Source of the DNA: Nematostella vectensis
Taxonomy: Eukaryota; Cnidaria; Anthozoa; Actiniaria; Edwardsiidae
DNA: 64,000 nucleotides
Assembly (NCBI RefSeq): GCF_932526225.1
Contig: NC_064035.1
Coordinates: 15,114,469-15,178,468 of the forward strand
Direction: 5' to 3'
Shown here piece after piece: positions 24,601 to 38,800 of the stretch (positions are counted from its first letter, which is position 1; each line of letters starts with the position of its first letter). Position numbers and translations under genes: made by a program. The notes beneath the pieces are model-generated. The model was given only the letters and a program-made list of their open reading frames with translations. It did not search any database and was not told the origin of the DNA.

Positions 24601-27600
24601 TTGGGGTAGTGTTGGGGAGTGGAAATAGTGAGGATATTCGCATAACGGCACTCACCGGGAACAGTCTGAATACCGGGTAGTGTGCAGTGTAGTAGCCCTT
24701 CTCTCTACTGTACGCGGGAATAGGAACCTTGATGTTGGTCAAGACTTGAGAGAAGATCGTGATGAGAGACACGGTCCTGAGAGATACGAAAGATAACACG
24801 TAAAGAGACGGAAATGCTGCTCAAATGGCAGGAAATATGAAAACTATCTTTATTTGCTAGAACTTTACGCTGGGTATACTCACATGAAACCGACTCCCCA
24901 ATGATTACCTGTAACAAGTAAAACTTATTAGCATGTTATTACAAATGTGGCACGACTTTATTACAAATGTGGAATAGTGTTATGTGGCATGGTCTTATTT
25001 CAAATGTAACCGTTATCACCAATGTGCCCTCAACAAGGTATGTGAGAGTTTTAGGGGAAGCCCCCCTCTCCCCTTCAGATGCAACTGGGGAAATGTGCCC
25101 CCCCCAATATTTCAAAAGTTATAAGGAAATGACAGGGGCGTGAGTGTGCTCCCCCAATATTTCTTAATGTTTTTGTAATGTGCCCCCCTCGCGCCCCTAT
25201 CTTACGTGCAAACTGGGGCCGTAGCAGGGCGTGGGGCACTGGCACTGGCACTGGCCCCCAATTTCAAAAATTATAAGGAAATGGCTGGCCAGTAGGGGCG
25301 AGGCTGTACCCCCATTGTTTTCTCAATGTTTCGGCATCGTGCCCCCCCCCCCCCCCAATAATTATAGTGCTGCTACGGCTATGTATTAGAAGCCATCCTG
25401 AAGTCTACTTCGCAGGCGTTCTTTGTATTGTGTGCAAAGGTTCAGATGCTTGTTTGTTTCTTTCCTATCGTGGGATTCATAAAGCTCTCTTTCGACCCAT
25501 CGCTATCGCTTTTTTTGCAATCTTACCAGCATGCTCTGCGGCGACATGGAATAGCGATAAGCCAATCAGAGTGATAGTAGGCGCCACAGCGATTGGTCCA
25601 ATGAAGCGCAACAGGAATCCCATGACTCCTGAAAATCCGATGAAGATTTGGAACAAGGAGGAGACCATGATGGCACCTTGGATCTGGACAAGAAAGAAGA
25701 AACAGAAAAAGTAATCTATTATGTAATTAATACTAAGATACCTAGTAAAGCAAATACATAATTTTTTATTGAGTTTATTAACGCAACAGGAACTGGGAAC
25801 AAGAATGCATGGCACTGCCGCATAGAAAAATGTATTGGCTTCTTAAACCCGAGAGCAGCGCCACGTGCCCTTGTTACCGCCCCGTTCAACTTCCACTGAA
25901 ATTTGTAAATACTTTCTCTTCAAGAGCTTATTTCTGTGGCGCTTATTCCTTTCCACAGAGCGACAAGGAAAGCATTACAATAACGTTGTTATACCTCTCG
26001 CATTCGTATCCTCCAATCACCGCTTTTGTCTATTGTTGCGTTAGCTGTTGCGTTCAAGCCTTCTAAAACTGAAGAGCACAATGTAAAATGAAAAATAGCT
26101 CTAGAGATACCAGACCCACTAAGACGCAAGTAAAACTCTATTAATTCTTGAATTTTATCGGAGCGCGGGCCTTATACAATACGAATACTGATAGGAGCGG
26201 TCTATAGCTCTACTAATGTGCTGTCAGTTACATGTGGAGTATCTCCATATAAATACTATTAAGAAATGCTTTTCATCAATCGATCACTGACACTGACGTG
26301 GCTTGTGCGTCATAATTGTATGACGGCTAAACAAATGCCAAATTGTTGTTGCCAAATGGGAACTAGACATTTTAAAAGAGTTGCTAATCACCTGTACTCG
26401 CTGGACACTTGAATTGCGGGAGCGACAAGATGGCAAAAGTCGGCGCCAGGAACGAAAATGTTCCCCCTTGGATGATTGGAAGCCTACGAAGCAAAAAGGA
26501 AGTTGTGGATGATGGCGTTGAATAGCTTTGAGTGGTAATAGGAATTCTTTATTTACCTGACGCCGAAGGTCGTCTGCAGAAGGGTGGAAATACCCGAGAC
26601 GAAAAAGATAGTGGAGAGAACCTCCGCGACGACTAGAGGGTTGTTAGAGAAGCACATAGGTCCACTCAAGATAAATGGAATGGAAAGAGTTCCGCCCAAC
26701 ATCGTCAGGTAATGCTGGAAAATGAATTAATGAATCCGTATTAGAGACGGGACTACAGGGTATGCGTAAAGGAGTACGGACCGGGTCTACAGTGTATGCC
26801 TGAATGAGTACGGACCGGGTCTACAGAGTATGCCTGAATGAGTACGGACCGGGTCTACAGGGTATGCCTGAATGAGTATGGACCGGGTCTACAGGGTATG
26901 CCTGAATGAGTACGGACCGGGTCTACAGGGTATGCCTGAATGAGTACGGACCGGGTCTACAGGGTATGCCTGAATGAGTACGGACCGGGTCTACAGGGTA
27001 TGCCTGAATGAGTACGGACCGGGTCTACAGGGTATGCCTGAATGAGTACGGACCGGGTCTACAGGGTATGCCTAAAGAGTACGGACCGGGTCTACAGGGT
27101 ATGCCTGAATGAGTACGGACCGGGTCTACAGGGTATGCCTAAATGAGTACGGACCGGGTCTACAGAGTATGCCTAAAGAGTACGGACCGGGTCTACAGGG
27201 TATGCCTGAATGAGTACGGACCGGGTCTACAGGGTATGCCGGAATGAGTATGGACCGGGTCTACAGGGTATGCCTGAATGAATACGGACCGGGTCTACAG
27301 GGTATGCCTGAATGAGTATGGACCGGGTCTACAGGGTATGCCGGAATGAGTATGGACCGGGTCTACAGGGTATGCCGGAATGAGTATGGACCGGGTCTAC
27401 AGGGTATGCCGGAATGAGTATGGACCGGGTCTACAGGTTATGCCTGAATGAGTATTGACCGGGTCTACAGGGTATGCCTGAATGAGTACGGACCCGGTCT
27501 ACAAGTTATGCCTGAATGAGTATGGACCGGGTCTACAGGGTATGCCTGAATGAGTACGGACCGGGTCTACAGGGTATGCCTGAATGAGTACGGACCGGGT

Positions 27601-28902
27601 CTACAGGGTATACCTGAATGAGTACGGACCGGGTCTACAGGGTATGTCTGAATGAGTACGGACCGGGTCTACAGGGTATGCCTGAATGAGTATGGACCGG
27701 GTCTACAGAGTATGCCTAAAGAGTACGGACCGGGTCTACAGAGTATGCCGGAATGAGTATGGACCGGGTCTACAGGTTATGCCTGAATGAGTATTGACCG
27801 GGTCTACAGGGTATGCCTGAATGAGTACGGACCCGGTCTACAAGTTATGCCTGAATGAGTATGGACCGGGTCTACAGGGTATGCCTGAATGAGTACGGAC
27901 CGGGTCTACAGGGTATGCCTGAATGAGTACGGACCGGGTCTACAGGGTATACCTGAATGAGTACGGACCGGGTCTACAGGGTATGTCTGAATGAGTACGG
28001 ACCGGGTCTACAGGGTATGCCTGAATGAGTATGGACCGGGTCTACAGAGTATGCCTAAAGAGTACGGACCGGGTCTACAGAGTATGCCTGAATGAATACG
28101 GACCCGGTATACAGGGTATGCCTAAATGAGTACGGACCGGGTCTACAGGGTATGCCTGAATGGGTACGGACCGGGTCTACAGGGTATGCCGGAATGTTGT
28201 TAATTTATTAATTCTTTCTCACACATATTACTTTTGCATACAAGTAGCAATTCAGGACAGAAGTTGAAATGAAATCACACAGTGTTTTTTTCTTGATTCA
28301 TATTTTACTGGCGTAGATAAAAAATGGAGAAAGGGAGGGTTATTCTACCTTCTCTCACCTATGGGGTGAAAGGATAATCTGTCGTATCAAATGCTCGCTT
28401 AGGTTTACGTCCTGTGCGGATGTAAGGGGAATAATGTACGCTAGTCCACAGGAAATGCAAAAACGGAAACCTAGTGCCTAACTTGAGTTATCGACTTAAA
28501 TAGAAATGATTTTTGGAGCGTATTTAGATGATGATCTATATCTACGTATTGCCTTTTCATGGTTGTGGGTTTTGTTTCGCTGCACCCTGTTCGATATTGA
28601 CTTCACTTATCGTCACGTCACTTACTTGGAATCCGAGCGAAAGGCAGGCGTACCATGGTGGGTTTTCATCAACAACATACGCGAGGCCAAGTGCTTTCCT
28701 TCGAGATCGAGCGTTTTTATTATTATTACCAGGACTGAGCACCGTCAAGTTGTTTTCCTGATCCTAGACGGCAATCAAGAAAAGCAAACTTTTCGTTATG
28801 GTCTATCACCACACCTTCCTAAGTACCTTCCGTGTAATCCGAATTTCTTTCAAAACTTACGTGTTCTACTGGTAGTTTTTTCTCTTCATCCCTTGTCGTC
28901 AT
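21604..28902 (-). CDS. SLC23-type nucleobase/ascorbate transporter, gene B (intact)
   Basis: Multi-pass SLC23/NAT family permease, expected in the plasma membrane; ascorbate or nucleobase is the family substrate range. Coding exons 5' to 3': 28861-28902, 28626-28763, 26557-26714, 26392-26483, 25995-26068, 25527-25683, 24884-24908, 24656-24776, 24213-24369, 23864-24117, 23088-23361, 21604-21929. They total 1818 nt (605 aa), every junction is GT-AG and the phases close on a stop. Start [14 protein letters not shown] is chosen because it is conserved in gene A and a donor follows it. Diagnostic segments: [71 protein letters not shown] and the NAT signature [10 protein letters not shown]. All exon lengths equal those of gene A, showing tandem duplication. 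Divergent from the LRPPRC-like gene. Confidence 0.92.
21921..22210. repeat. 73-bp repeat, four copies, carrying the exon 12 splice acceptor of gene B
   Basis: Copies begin at 21921, 21994, 22067 and 22140. Same unit and copy number as at 6393-6685 in gene A, so the amplification predates the gene duplication. Confidence 0.85.
22270..22662 (+). mobile_element. 3' end of an LTR retrotransposon (5'-truncated) in intron 11 of gene B
   Basis: A purine tract (TTGAGGGGGGAGA, 22487-22499) is followed by a 163-bp block that begins TGTTATAA (22500) and ends TTATAACA (22662), the TG...CA inverted ends expected of an LTR. The preceding ~200 bp looks like the tail of an internal region. No reverse transcriptase remains. 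The left boundary is approximate. Confidence 0.5.
25040..25360. repeat. Degenerate repeat with GTGCCCCCC and TTATAAGGAAATG blocks
   Basis: Two to three imperfect units in intron 6 of gene B, sharing CAATATTTC, AAAATTATAAGGAAATG and AGGGGCG. Confidence 0.45.
26750..28195. repeat. Minisatellite, 34-35 bp unit, about 41 copies, in intron 2 of gene B
   Basis: The unit is GAGTACGGACCGGGTCTACA then GGGTATGCCTGAAT. It starts about 36 bp upstream of exon 3 (minus sense). A block of about 300 bp beginning at 27435 recurs 339 bp later at 27774 with the same variants, a higher-order duplication. The unit resembles the minisatellite at 1765-3120. Confidence 0.95.
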
Positions 28903-31606
<2,704 letters not shown>

Positions 31607-31770
31607 CTTAGAAAGCTGGACGCCTGAATTTTCTTTTTGTGGCTATTGGAGTTCTTGTTCTCGCACTCAAACGCTACTGCCCCCAAGTCGGATCGCGTTA
31701 TAACGGAAGATGTTCTAGATCTGCTTGCGTGGCGATCTTGTTACACTGGAATGTGAATAAGCCGTCGTTC
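31607..31770 (-). other. Candidate non-coding first exon/promoter region of SLC23 gene B
   Basis: Counterpart of 19031-19190: the conserved block includes ACGCCTGAATTTTCT on the plus strand and ends, in minus sense, at donor AAG-GTATGG. Inferred as an untranslated first exon; the 5' end is not determined. Confidence 0.35.
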
Positions 31771-31852
31771 ACTCACTAGCACGCATCGTTTTTGGCTATG
31801 GTACCCAGGATTGTCGGCACTGTCAACACCTCTCGCCTACCAGAGTAAGAGG

Positions 31853-32140
31853 AGAGGGAAATCCGTCCTGAACTTGTATATGGATTCTTACTGACATTTG
31901 CACTATATATATTATATAAAGCATAGGCTTACCATCCGAATGGTTCGAGTCGAAGACTTCTTGTTTGTAACTGAAATAAATGAAAATAATATCATATACT
32001 GTTTGTCTACTCTCTGGGCTCCTTTAAGAGGAGTCTTCGACTCGAACCATTCGGATGGTAAGCCTATGCTTTATATAATATATATATAGTGCAAATGTCA
32101 GTAAGAATCCATATACTAAGTTCCGGACGGATTTCCCTCT
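31853..32140. mobile_element. Fold-back element with ~107-bp arms between gene B and the LRPPRC-like gene
   Basis: The left arm 31853-31958 and right arm 32032-32140 are near-perfect complements, starting AGAGGGAAATCCGTCC and containing TGGTTCGAGTCGAAGACT. A 73-nt unique centre separates them. It occupies the interval between two divergent 5' ends. Confidence 0.85.
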
Positions 32141-32860
32141 ACAATGCGCGTGTTGTGCATAGCGGCGCTTATCTCATCTGTTTTGCCTTTTTTTTTGCGT
32201 TGTTTAGGGCTTTATCTCTTGAGGCTCATACTGTATTTTACTGGCGAAGGAAACTGGAGACGGAGATGATAGAAGACACAGCTTGCGTGTGAAAGAATAT
32301 CACACGGGCATAAACGAAGTTTATTTTCCGTATACGGTTCCTTTTACTTTTATTCTCCACGTGCACCTCTTTCGAACTAATTTTCACACGCGCGGTAATT
32401 GCGCGAATAAACGCCACCTCCAAATAAGCGCATCTCCCAAATATGTGTCCCCTCTCCCCCTCCCCCTGTAAAAAGCTCCTAAAAATTGCGTCCCACCCAT
32501 AAAGCTTACAAATATGACTCTGAAAGTGTAGCAAATGACAATGTCAACCCGGAATAAATTTGCAAAGTACAAATCTTGCAACTTTATGACTGAGAGCGGC
32601 AACATCCAGCGATAAAAATGTTATTTTATTAGTCATATTGGATTCTATTATTTATTATGAGTGCACCTAGTCTAATACTTCAAATTGTCAGGTGTATTTT
32701 TAACACTAGAGAATAAGCAGATAAGGCCCACATGAACGTTGCGGCCGATACCCCCCCCCCCCCCCCCTCCCACCCTGTCTATATTTCGTCCCCGGTATCA
32801 CTGTGTTATATTGTTCGGGTGGGCCTGCAAACTACCACATGGTTTGCTGCACGTTTCAAG

Positions 32861-35800
32861 ATGGCGGCTCTACTTAGACCTGGTATTGTAAAATCTTGTA
32901 GAAATATAGCTACCCTTGCTTACAAATGTCCTGTAAATTATTTGAGAATATGCCAAAAAGTACCGCTATGCTACACGCCAAAGCCTATGTCGTCTAGTTT
33001 GTCGGCTGTGAGGTATTTAAGTGGTTTGCCGCCAGTGGAAAGTGTGAACGACGCAATAGATGAGAGTGAAAATGTGACAAGCTCAAGTTATGAGCATGAA
33101 GCAAAGACAAACCGAGACAGGAGAGACGATCGACAAAAAGACAGAGGAAGGATAGGCAGTAATCAGTACGAACGGATTCTGCAAAAACTCGGGACCATCA
33201 CAACTCGGCCATCACTCGTAAAAATATTTGAGGAAATTTTGCAACGAGGTAAGAATAAGCTTAACTTAAAATTTTCTGCACATTTGTTTACTTTGGTAAT
33301 GTTTAGCTTAAAATATTGTGTACCAATGCGTTTATTTAGCAAGTTTTTAGCAAGTTGGTATTTTAATTCTTCCATGTGCAAGCAATTGGTCTTATTTACC
33401 ATGTTATGCTTGTTACATCATCGGTGTCATTTCTTACTTATTTCTCAAATCTGTTGTATCATACTTGTTAGTAATTCAGTTTTAATCTTGATCCTCCCAG
33501 TTTTGTCACAAACCTCCAAGTATTGTTCACTAAAAGAACCCAGAACTCAAAAAAGTAATCTCTCTCTCCAAGTTTGGAGATTTCATATCAGTAAGAGCAA
33601 GAATTATTTAGAATCAGTTTTCTGTTAATGGTAACTTCCGTTAGTGGGTAGACTAACAGATACCTTTTCATTTCCCTGTTCCATGCCTGTCAACTCTCCC
33701 GCATTAGATGGGAGTCTTAAGATTTTGGACCCCTTCTCCTGCTCTCCTGCATTGAGCAGCAGCTTTTAGCGATTTTTATCGCTTTGGAAAAATAATTCCA
33801 TAGAAAATTGAAATTTAACCTATTTTCTATTAAAATAAATAAAACAATAATTCCCTTGCCTAGTGCAATTTATCTAACACCCTTGTGAGATCTATAAGTG
33901 GACTTGTGCAGGAGAGCTTCCTACACGGCAAACACCTGCAAGGGTATACCCACCCTTTCCCCCCAAAAATGAATATACCCCACCAATCCCCACAAAAAGT
34001 TCTCAAGCCTTGAGATTTTCGGGGATTGACAGGTATGCTGTACTAACTTAATTTTTTAGTCTCCGAAGGTGTCAGCAAATGATTAGACTGTGGAATCTCT
34101 GTAATTTGTTCACAGAAGAGCAGATAAGTAACCTCCAGGCATACCAGGTACTGAGGAACTGTGGAAAGGAGTTGATATATGAGACTCCAGAAAAAAGGAC
34201 AGAGCTTGCACATTACTTCTGGGACAGACTTCAGAATGCAGGTTAGTAATCTAGAACATCTACTGTACTAAAGAAAAGTAATGCAATCAAAATGTGAGTA
34301 AATGATATCTTTAAAATAGAAAAATTCAGCTAATTCTTTTTTTTTTACATGCTCCCGAAATTTATCATTTTTTGCCTAAGCGAACGATTTTAAAGCAAAC
34401 ATGTTTTACTGTAGCTGAATTTCACCATATTTTGTTGTTCAGTGATCGCACATTTGTCTGTTCACATAATAGGGCTGCAATAATGCTGTCTTAGGAAAGT
34501 TCAGTGTACAGAATAAGAGTTCATTTACAACAAAAATCAAAAACAATAGACCTAAACTTTCCTGAGAGTGGAATGCCAAATTTTGGGCTGGCTTAAAACT
34601 GCTTTCAAATTTTGGTTGCAAAACTTTTCATCAGTACTGTATGTATCTGATGTAGGATGGCTCGGATGCAAGAAGATTTCACTCGAGATGTAACACAACA
34701 ACTGAGGTTTACTAGGACCCCATCTCGGCTCGTTTACATGTGTCTATGCTAATTATTACACAGGGATACCATAACATATTATAATACAGGGATACCATGA
34801 CACAGTATGATAATGACGACGACGACGACGATGATTAGCTATAACATCTAGCAGTATAAGAATTTGTGCGGTGATTATGATGATTAGCTATAACATATAG
34901 CCGTATAAGAATTTGTGTGGTAATGATGATGATTAGCTATAACATCTAGCAGTATAAGAATTTGTGTGGTGATGATGATGATTTACTTTAATATTTAGCA
35001 GTCAGAATATATAGCGGTATAAGAATCAAAGTGTTTTGAGGCTCAAAAAAGGATTTCTGTAGTAGTCAAACTTACCTAAGCAACTTAGTACTACTTTTTT
35101 TAAATCTGTGTATTTGCTTGTTTACAAGGTGTTAATCTTGATATTATGATGTACAATGCTCTGTTGTCCGTCTACCTTCAAAATGGATACAAGTTTAACC
35201 CGCTGGAGGTGCTAGAACGTATACAGTCAAGCGGACTGGAACCCAATCTGGTATGTGATCACATAAAAAGTACAGTGTCACTTTCTCTCACCTTGTGATA
35301 GGTATTTTGGATAAAGAAATGTAAACTATTTGTTTTCTTAAGGCCATCTTTTTTTATATTTGTTTGCTGTAACCTTTTGTGTTCTACTTTGTCCTTTGTA
35401 CAACTCTATTAAAATAATGTTTTTAGCTAATTGCTGTTCTACAATAGAATTACATATTGTACACAAATATAATAGATTTCTAATTTATCATGTTATCTTG
35501 CTCTTAGACAACAATGGCCCTGGTGATACAGGGATTTGGACAGAATGGAGATATCCAAGGAGTTTTGTAAGGACTATGTATTTAATGGTTTATATGAATA
35601 GTCTTTTAGGGATTTTTTTAAGGCCATGTGGACAATGTTGGTGCGGTGTGTTTTGGCGTTGCCTTAACCTGGGTTGATCAATCACCGACATTGCATGCAT
35701 GACCTTAAGGGAAGGGTAATAATTTAAAGTGGGGTGGGCTGCTATGTATTTTTTGGGGGAGGGTTGCAATTTTTTGAGCTTCGATTTGTGGGGAGGGCCT

Positions 35801-38800
35801 CAAATTTTGATACAGGGTTTAGGGGAAGTCCTTATTTTTCGAACAGGTACTGATTAACTTCCGAGCCTCCTAAAAGTCTTAATTTAAAATTTTTCTGGGG
35901 AGAACCCCAGACCCCTAAAAAATAGAGAAATGTGATGAGCCTCCTGCTTGCACTTTCATGACTTGGGTTTCGCTGGCGTTGAAAACCGTTATCCCCTAAA
36001 CTGTGGCTTCTACTTTTGTTATCTTTTGCAGTTTTGGTTTTATTAACTTCCATTTCAATTCATGTCAAAGTCCCCCTTCTAATTATTTAGATTGGTGGTA
36101 TGAAAAGCTATGCAAATAAGATTTTTTTGGGAAGAAGCTAATGATGCTATTTTCCATTGATGATTTAACAGTAATGAGCATTTCATATAATTTGAAAATG
36201 ACAAAATTTTCACGGGGAGCATGGCCCCAGACCCTCCTATACTTTTGTATTAACACCCCTAAAAATGGGCTTGAAACATCACTTCTCCTAGCTTAGGCCA
36301 GTAATTTGGCATGCAGGGGACGTGGGCAGTGTCTGTCACCCCACAATTTAAATTTCAAACAGTGACATTCAGACCAAATAACAAAATATAAAGCATATAT
36401 TTTTCTTCTTGGCAAAGTGCCCAATCCCCTTTCTTTGTTTGTACTGCACAGATTATATGACTTGTTATTACAATTATGTGGATACTACATTTGTGGGCAA
36501 CTTCTTATTACAATTGTGGGTTTATTTCATTTGTGGGCTCTGCACATATACAGTTATATAATTTTGTGATGCTCCTGGAAGAATGTGCCGTACGTAGGGC
36601 ATCTCACAAATAGAGTATAATTTCAAAAACTTATCAATGCACTTTTTTTGTTCTGGGGAAGGGCCTTAGTTTTTAGTTGCCTTTTGTGGGGAGGGTCACC
36701 ATTTTTGTGCTTTAGATTGGGGGAGGGTCGAAATTTTTGAACCAGAAAAAAAATTCAACTTAGTAGCCCTCCCCCGATAAATAATTTTGCCAGATCTGGA
36801 TCTAAAGATTAGAGCATACAATATTTTGTAGTGCTTTTAAATCATCATCTTTCTCTTAAATTTTCATTTGATGAAGACTGTAAGATTTGGGAGTATTTTG
36901 GACACACCCAGGAGTCCCATGATTTTATAAAAGGGGTGTTCCGGATTATTCATATTCTTTAAGCAAAATAATGGGTAGGGGGCCTGCTCAGCCGACCCCT
37001 CGATCCACCCATGGGGCGGGGTCTGGCTGAACTAACAGACCTTTTATGTTATTGCAGCAAAGTTCTTGAGTTTATGAAAGCAGCAGATATGCCAGTAACG
37101 GAGCCCATCTACACATCTCTGATTTTGGCATATGGAAAAAATAGGTGATGTCTAAACTCTACTAAACCTTGATAACACTTTTATGTGTTTCTCTCTGGTA
37201 GGGATATGGAGACTGCCAATGGTAACTTATGATAAAACCTTGATTCTGATAGAACCCTGATAACACTTTTATCTGTTTCTTGTAGGGATATGGAGAGTGC
37301 CAAGGGTGTCTTCAACCTCATGAGGTAGGCAACTGTCTTTATGCCAGCTTTCATGTTTTCATTTTTTTCTCAAAGTTGGGAGGATTTTTGGAGAGGGGGT
37401 TATAGAAAGTAGGAGAGATGATTCCAAAATATTTCCCCCCAGTTTTTTTTACACAGGGTGCTTCCACTTTAATTTCAGATGCTATTTCTTAGTATAGTTG
37501 TCTCTTCCTTAGCAAAAACATTTAGTGTCCTTTGATCATTTAAACCATGCAAGAATCATTCGTAGCATTGGTACATGTTATTTTTTATGCATGTTAGGGG
37601 AAGAGAGAGGGACTTGATAGAGAGTGGGGTGTATTTAAAAATTTTGGCACTAGAGGGAGGGGAGGGATGTTGGAGAGGGGGGTGTTAAAATCGATGGGTG
37701 GCTTTATAGAGTAACTCTAACATCAAGGAGTGATTTGTTTTTATAGGGACAATGGGATGGAGCCAGGAATCGAGAGTTATACTTCACTGCTCACAATGTA
37801 TGCAGAAAACGGAGATCTTGAATCTATTGATGAGGTTAGTATGCAACAAGGATGTTTTGGGGGTGTAGTATTTTCTGTTATTTGTCCTTCTGTAACACCA
37901 TGAGAAAAACAATTAAATTGCAAGGTATAAATCAACAAGGAGCTTGATTGCGTTATCTCATGACTGGAATTTGAAGGTGTCTATGTTTATGGAGTTGTGT
38001 ACTGCTTGCCTTGTAGGCCGGGAACAATCATTTATAAAACTGTATTTCACCCAAGTCCGGTTTCCGAATTGCTCCTAACGCGCTGACCACAGGTTTTGTG
38101 CGTGTGATAACATAATTACCTTGTGCGATTTCCTAACACCGTTAGAAATATATTGCTCGTCTTCATCATGCCTAAGTTTGGTAAGCCAGCGGGGATGGAT
38201 GTTAGTTATTGTGTGTTTGGCGAAGATTGATTAGCGTTACTATTGTAAGCTGGTGGTGTGTGCGTCACACTTGGGTGCGACTGTCCACACGCCCTTCCTG
38301 CCACTTTGCGGTCAAATACTTGTGCGAAATTACATGCTGGTAAAGTGCAACATTTTAAATTGTAGTTACGGCAAATGATACGGCTATCGGTGGTAAATGT
38401 TGCGAAAGCAGACGAGAAGTTGCTGTTACTGTATTTATGTTATTGCCCTGTTGGTGTTGTGGGGTTCTGTTAGCTGGTCTACCCTGTGTGGCGTTTATGT
38501 TATTAACCTTTTGTAGTGGTGTCAAGAAAACCGTGTGTAGGTGGTTGGAGTCAAAACTCCAAGAGTAATTGTAAAGTGCCTGAAGTTTGCGGAATTCATT
38601 GTCACACTGGATAACGGATCTCCACTCGAATTTTGCAGCTAGAGTCATGGTCTTTACTGTGTAGGCTAGGTAGTTTTGAAACTCCTCCCCCACTAGTTTA
38701 CCCTCGTTAAGTAATCCATGCATTATTCATGTGTTGGCTATTACCCATTGAGCAATAGTAATAGATTCCAATTTTGGCTTTTGGTCATATTGTAAAACTA

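Noticed and set aside
32732-32860. Upstream in-frame ATG of the LRPPRC-like gene
   Set aside because: It crosses a poly-C run; the ATG at 32861 has a better context (CAAGATGG), starts a mitochondrial targeting sequence and matches the MAALL start of the family.
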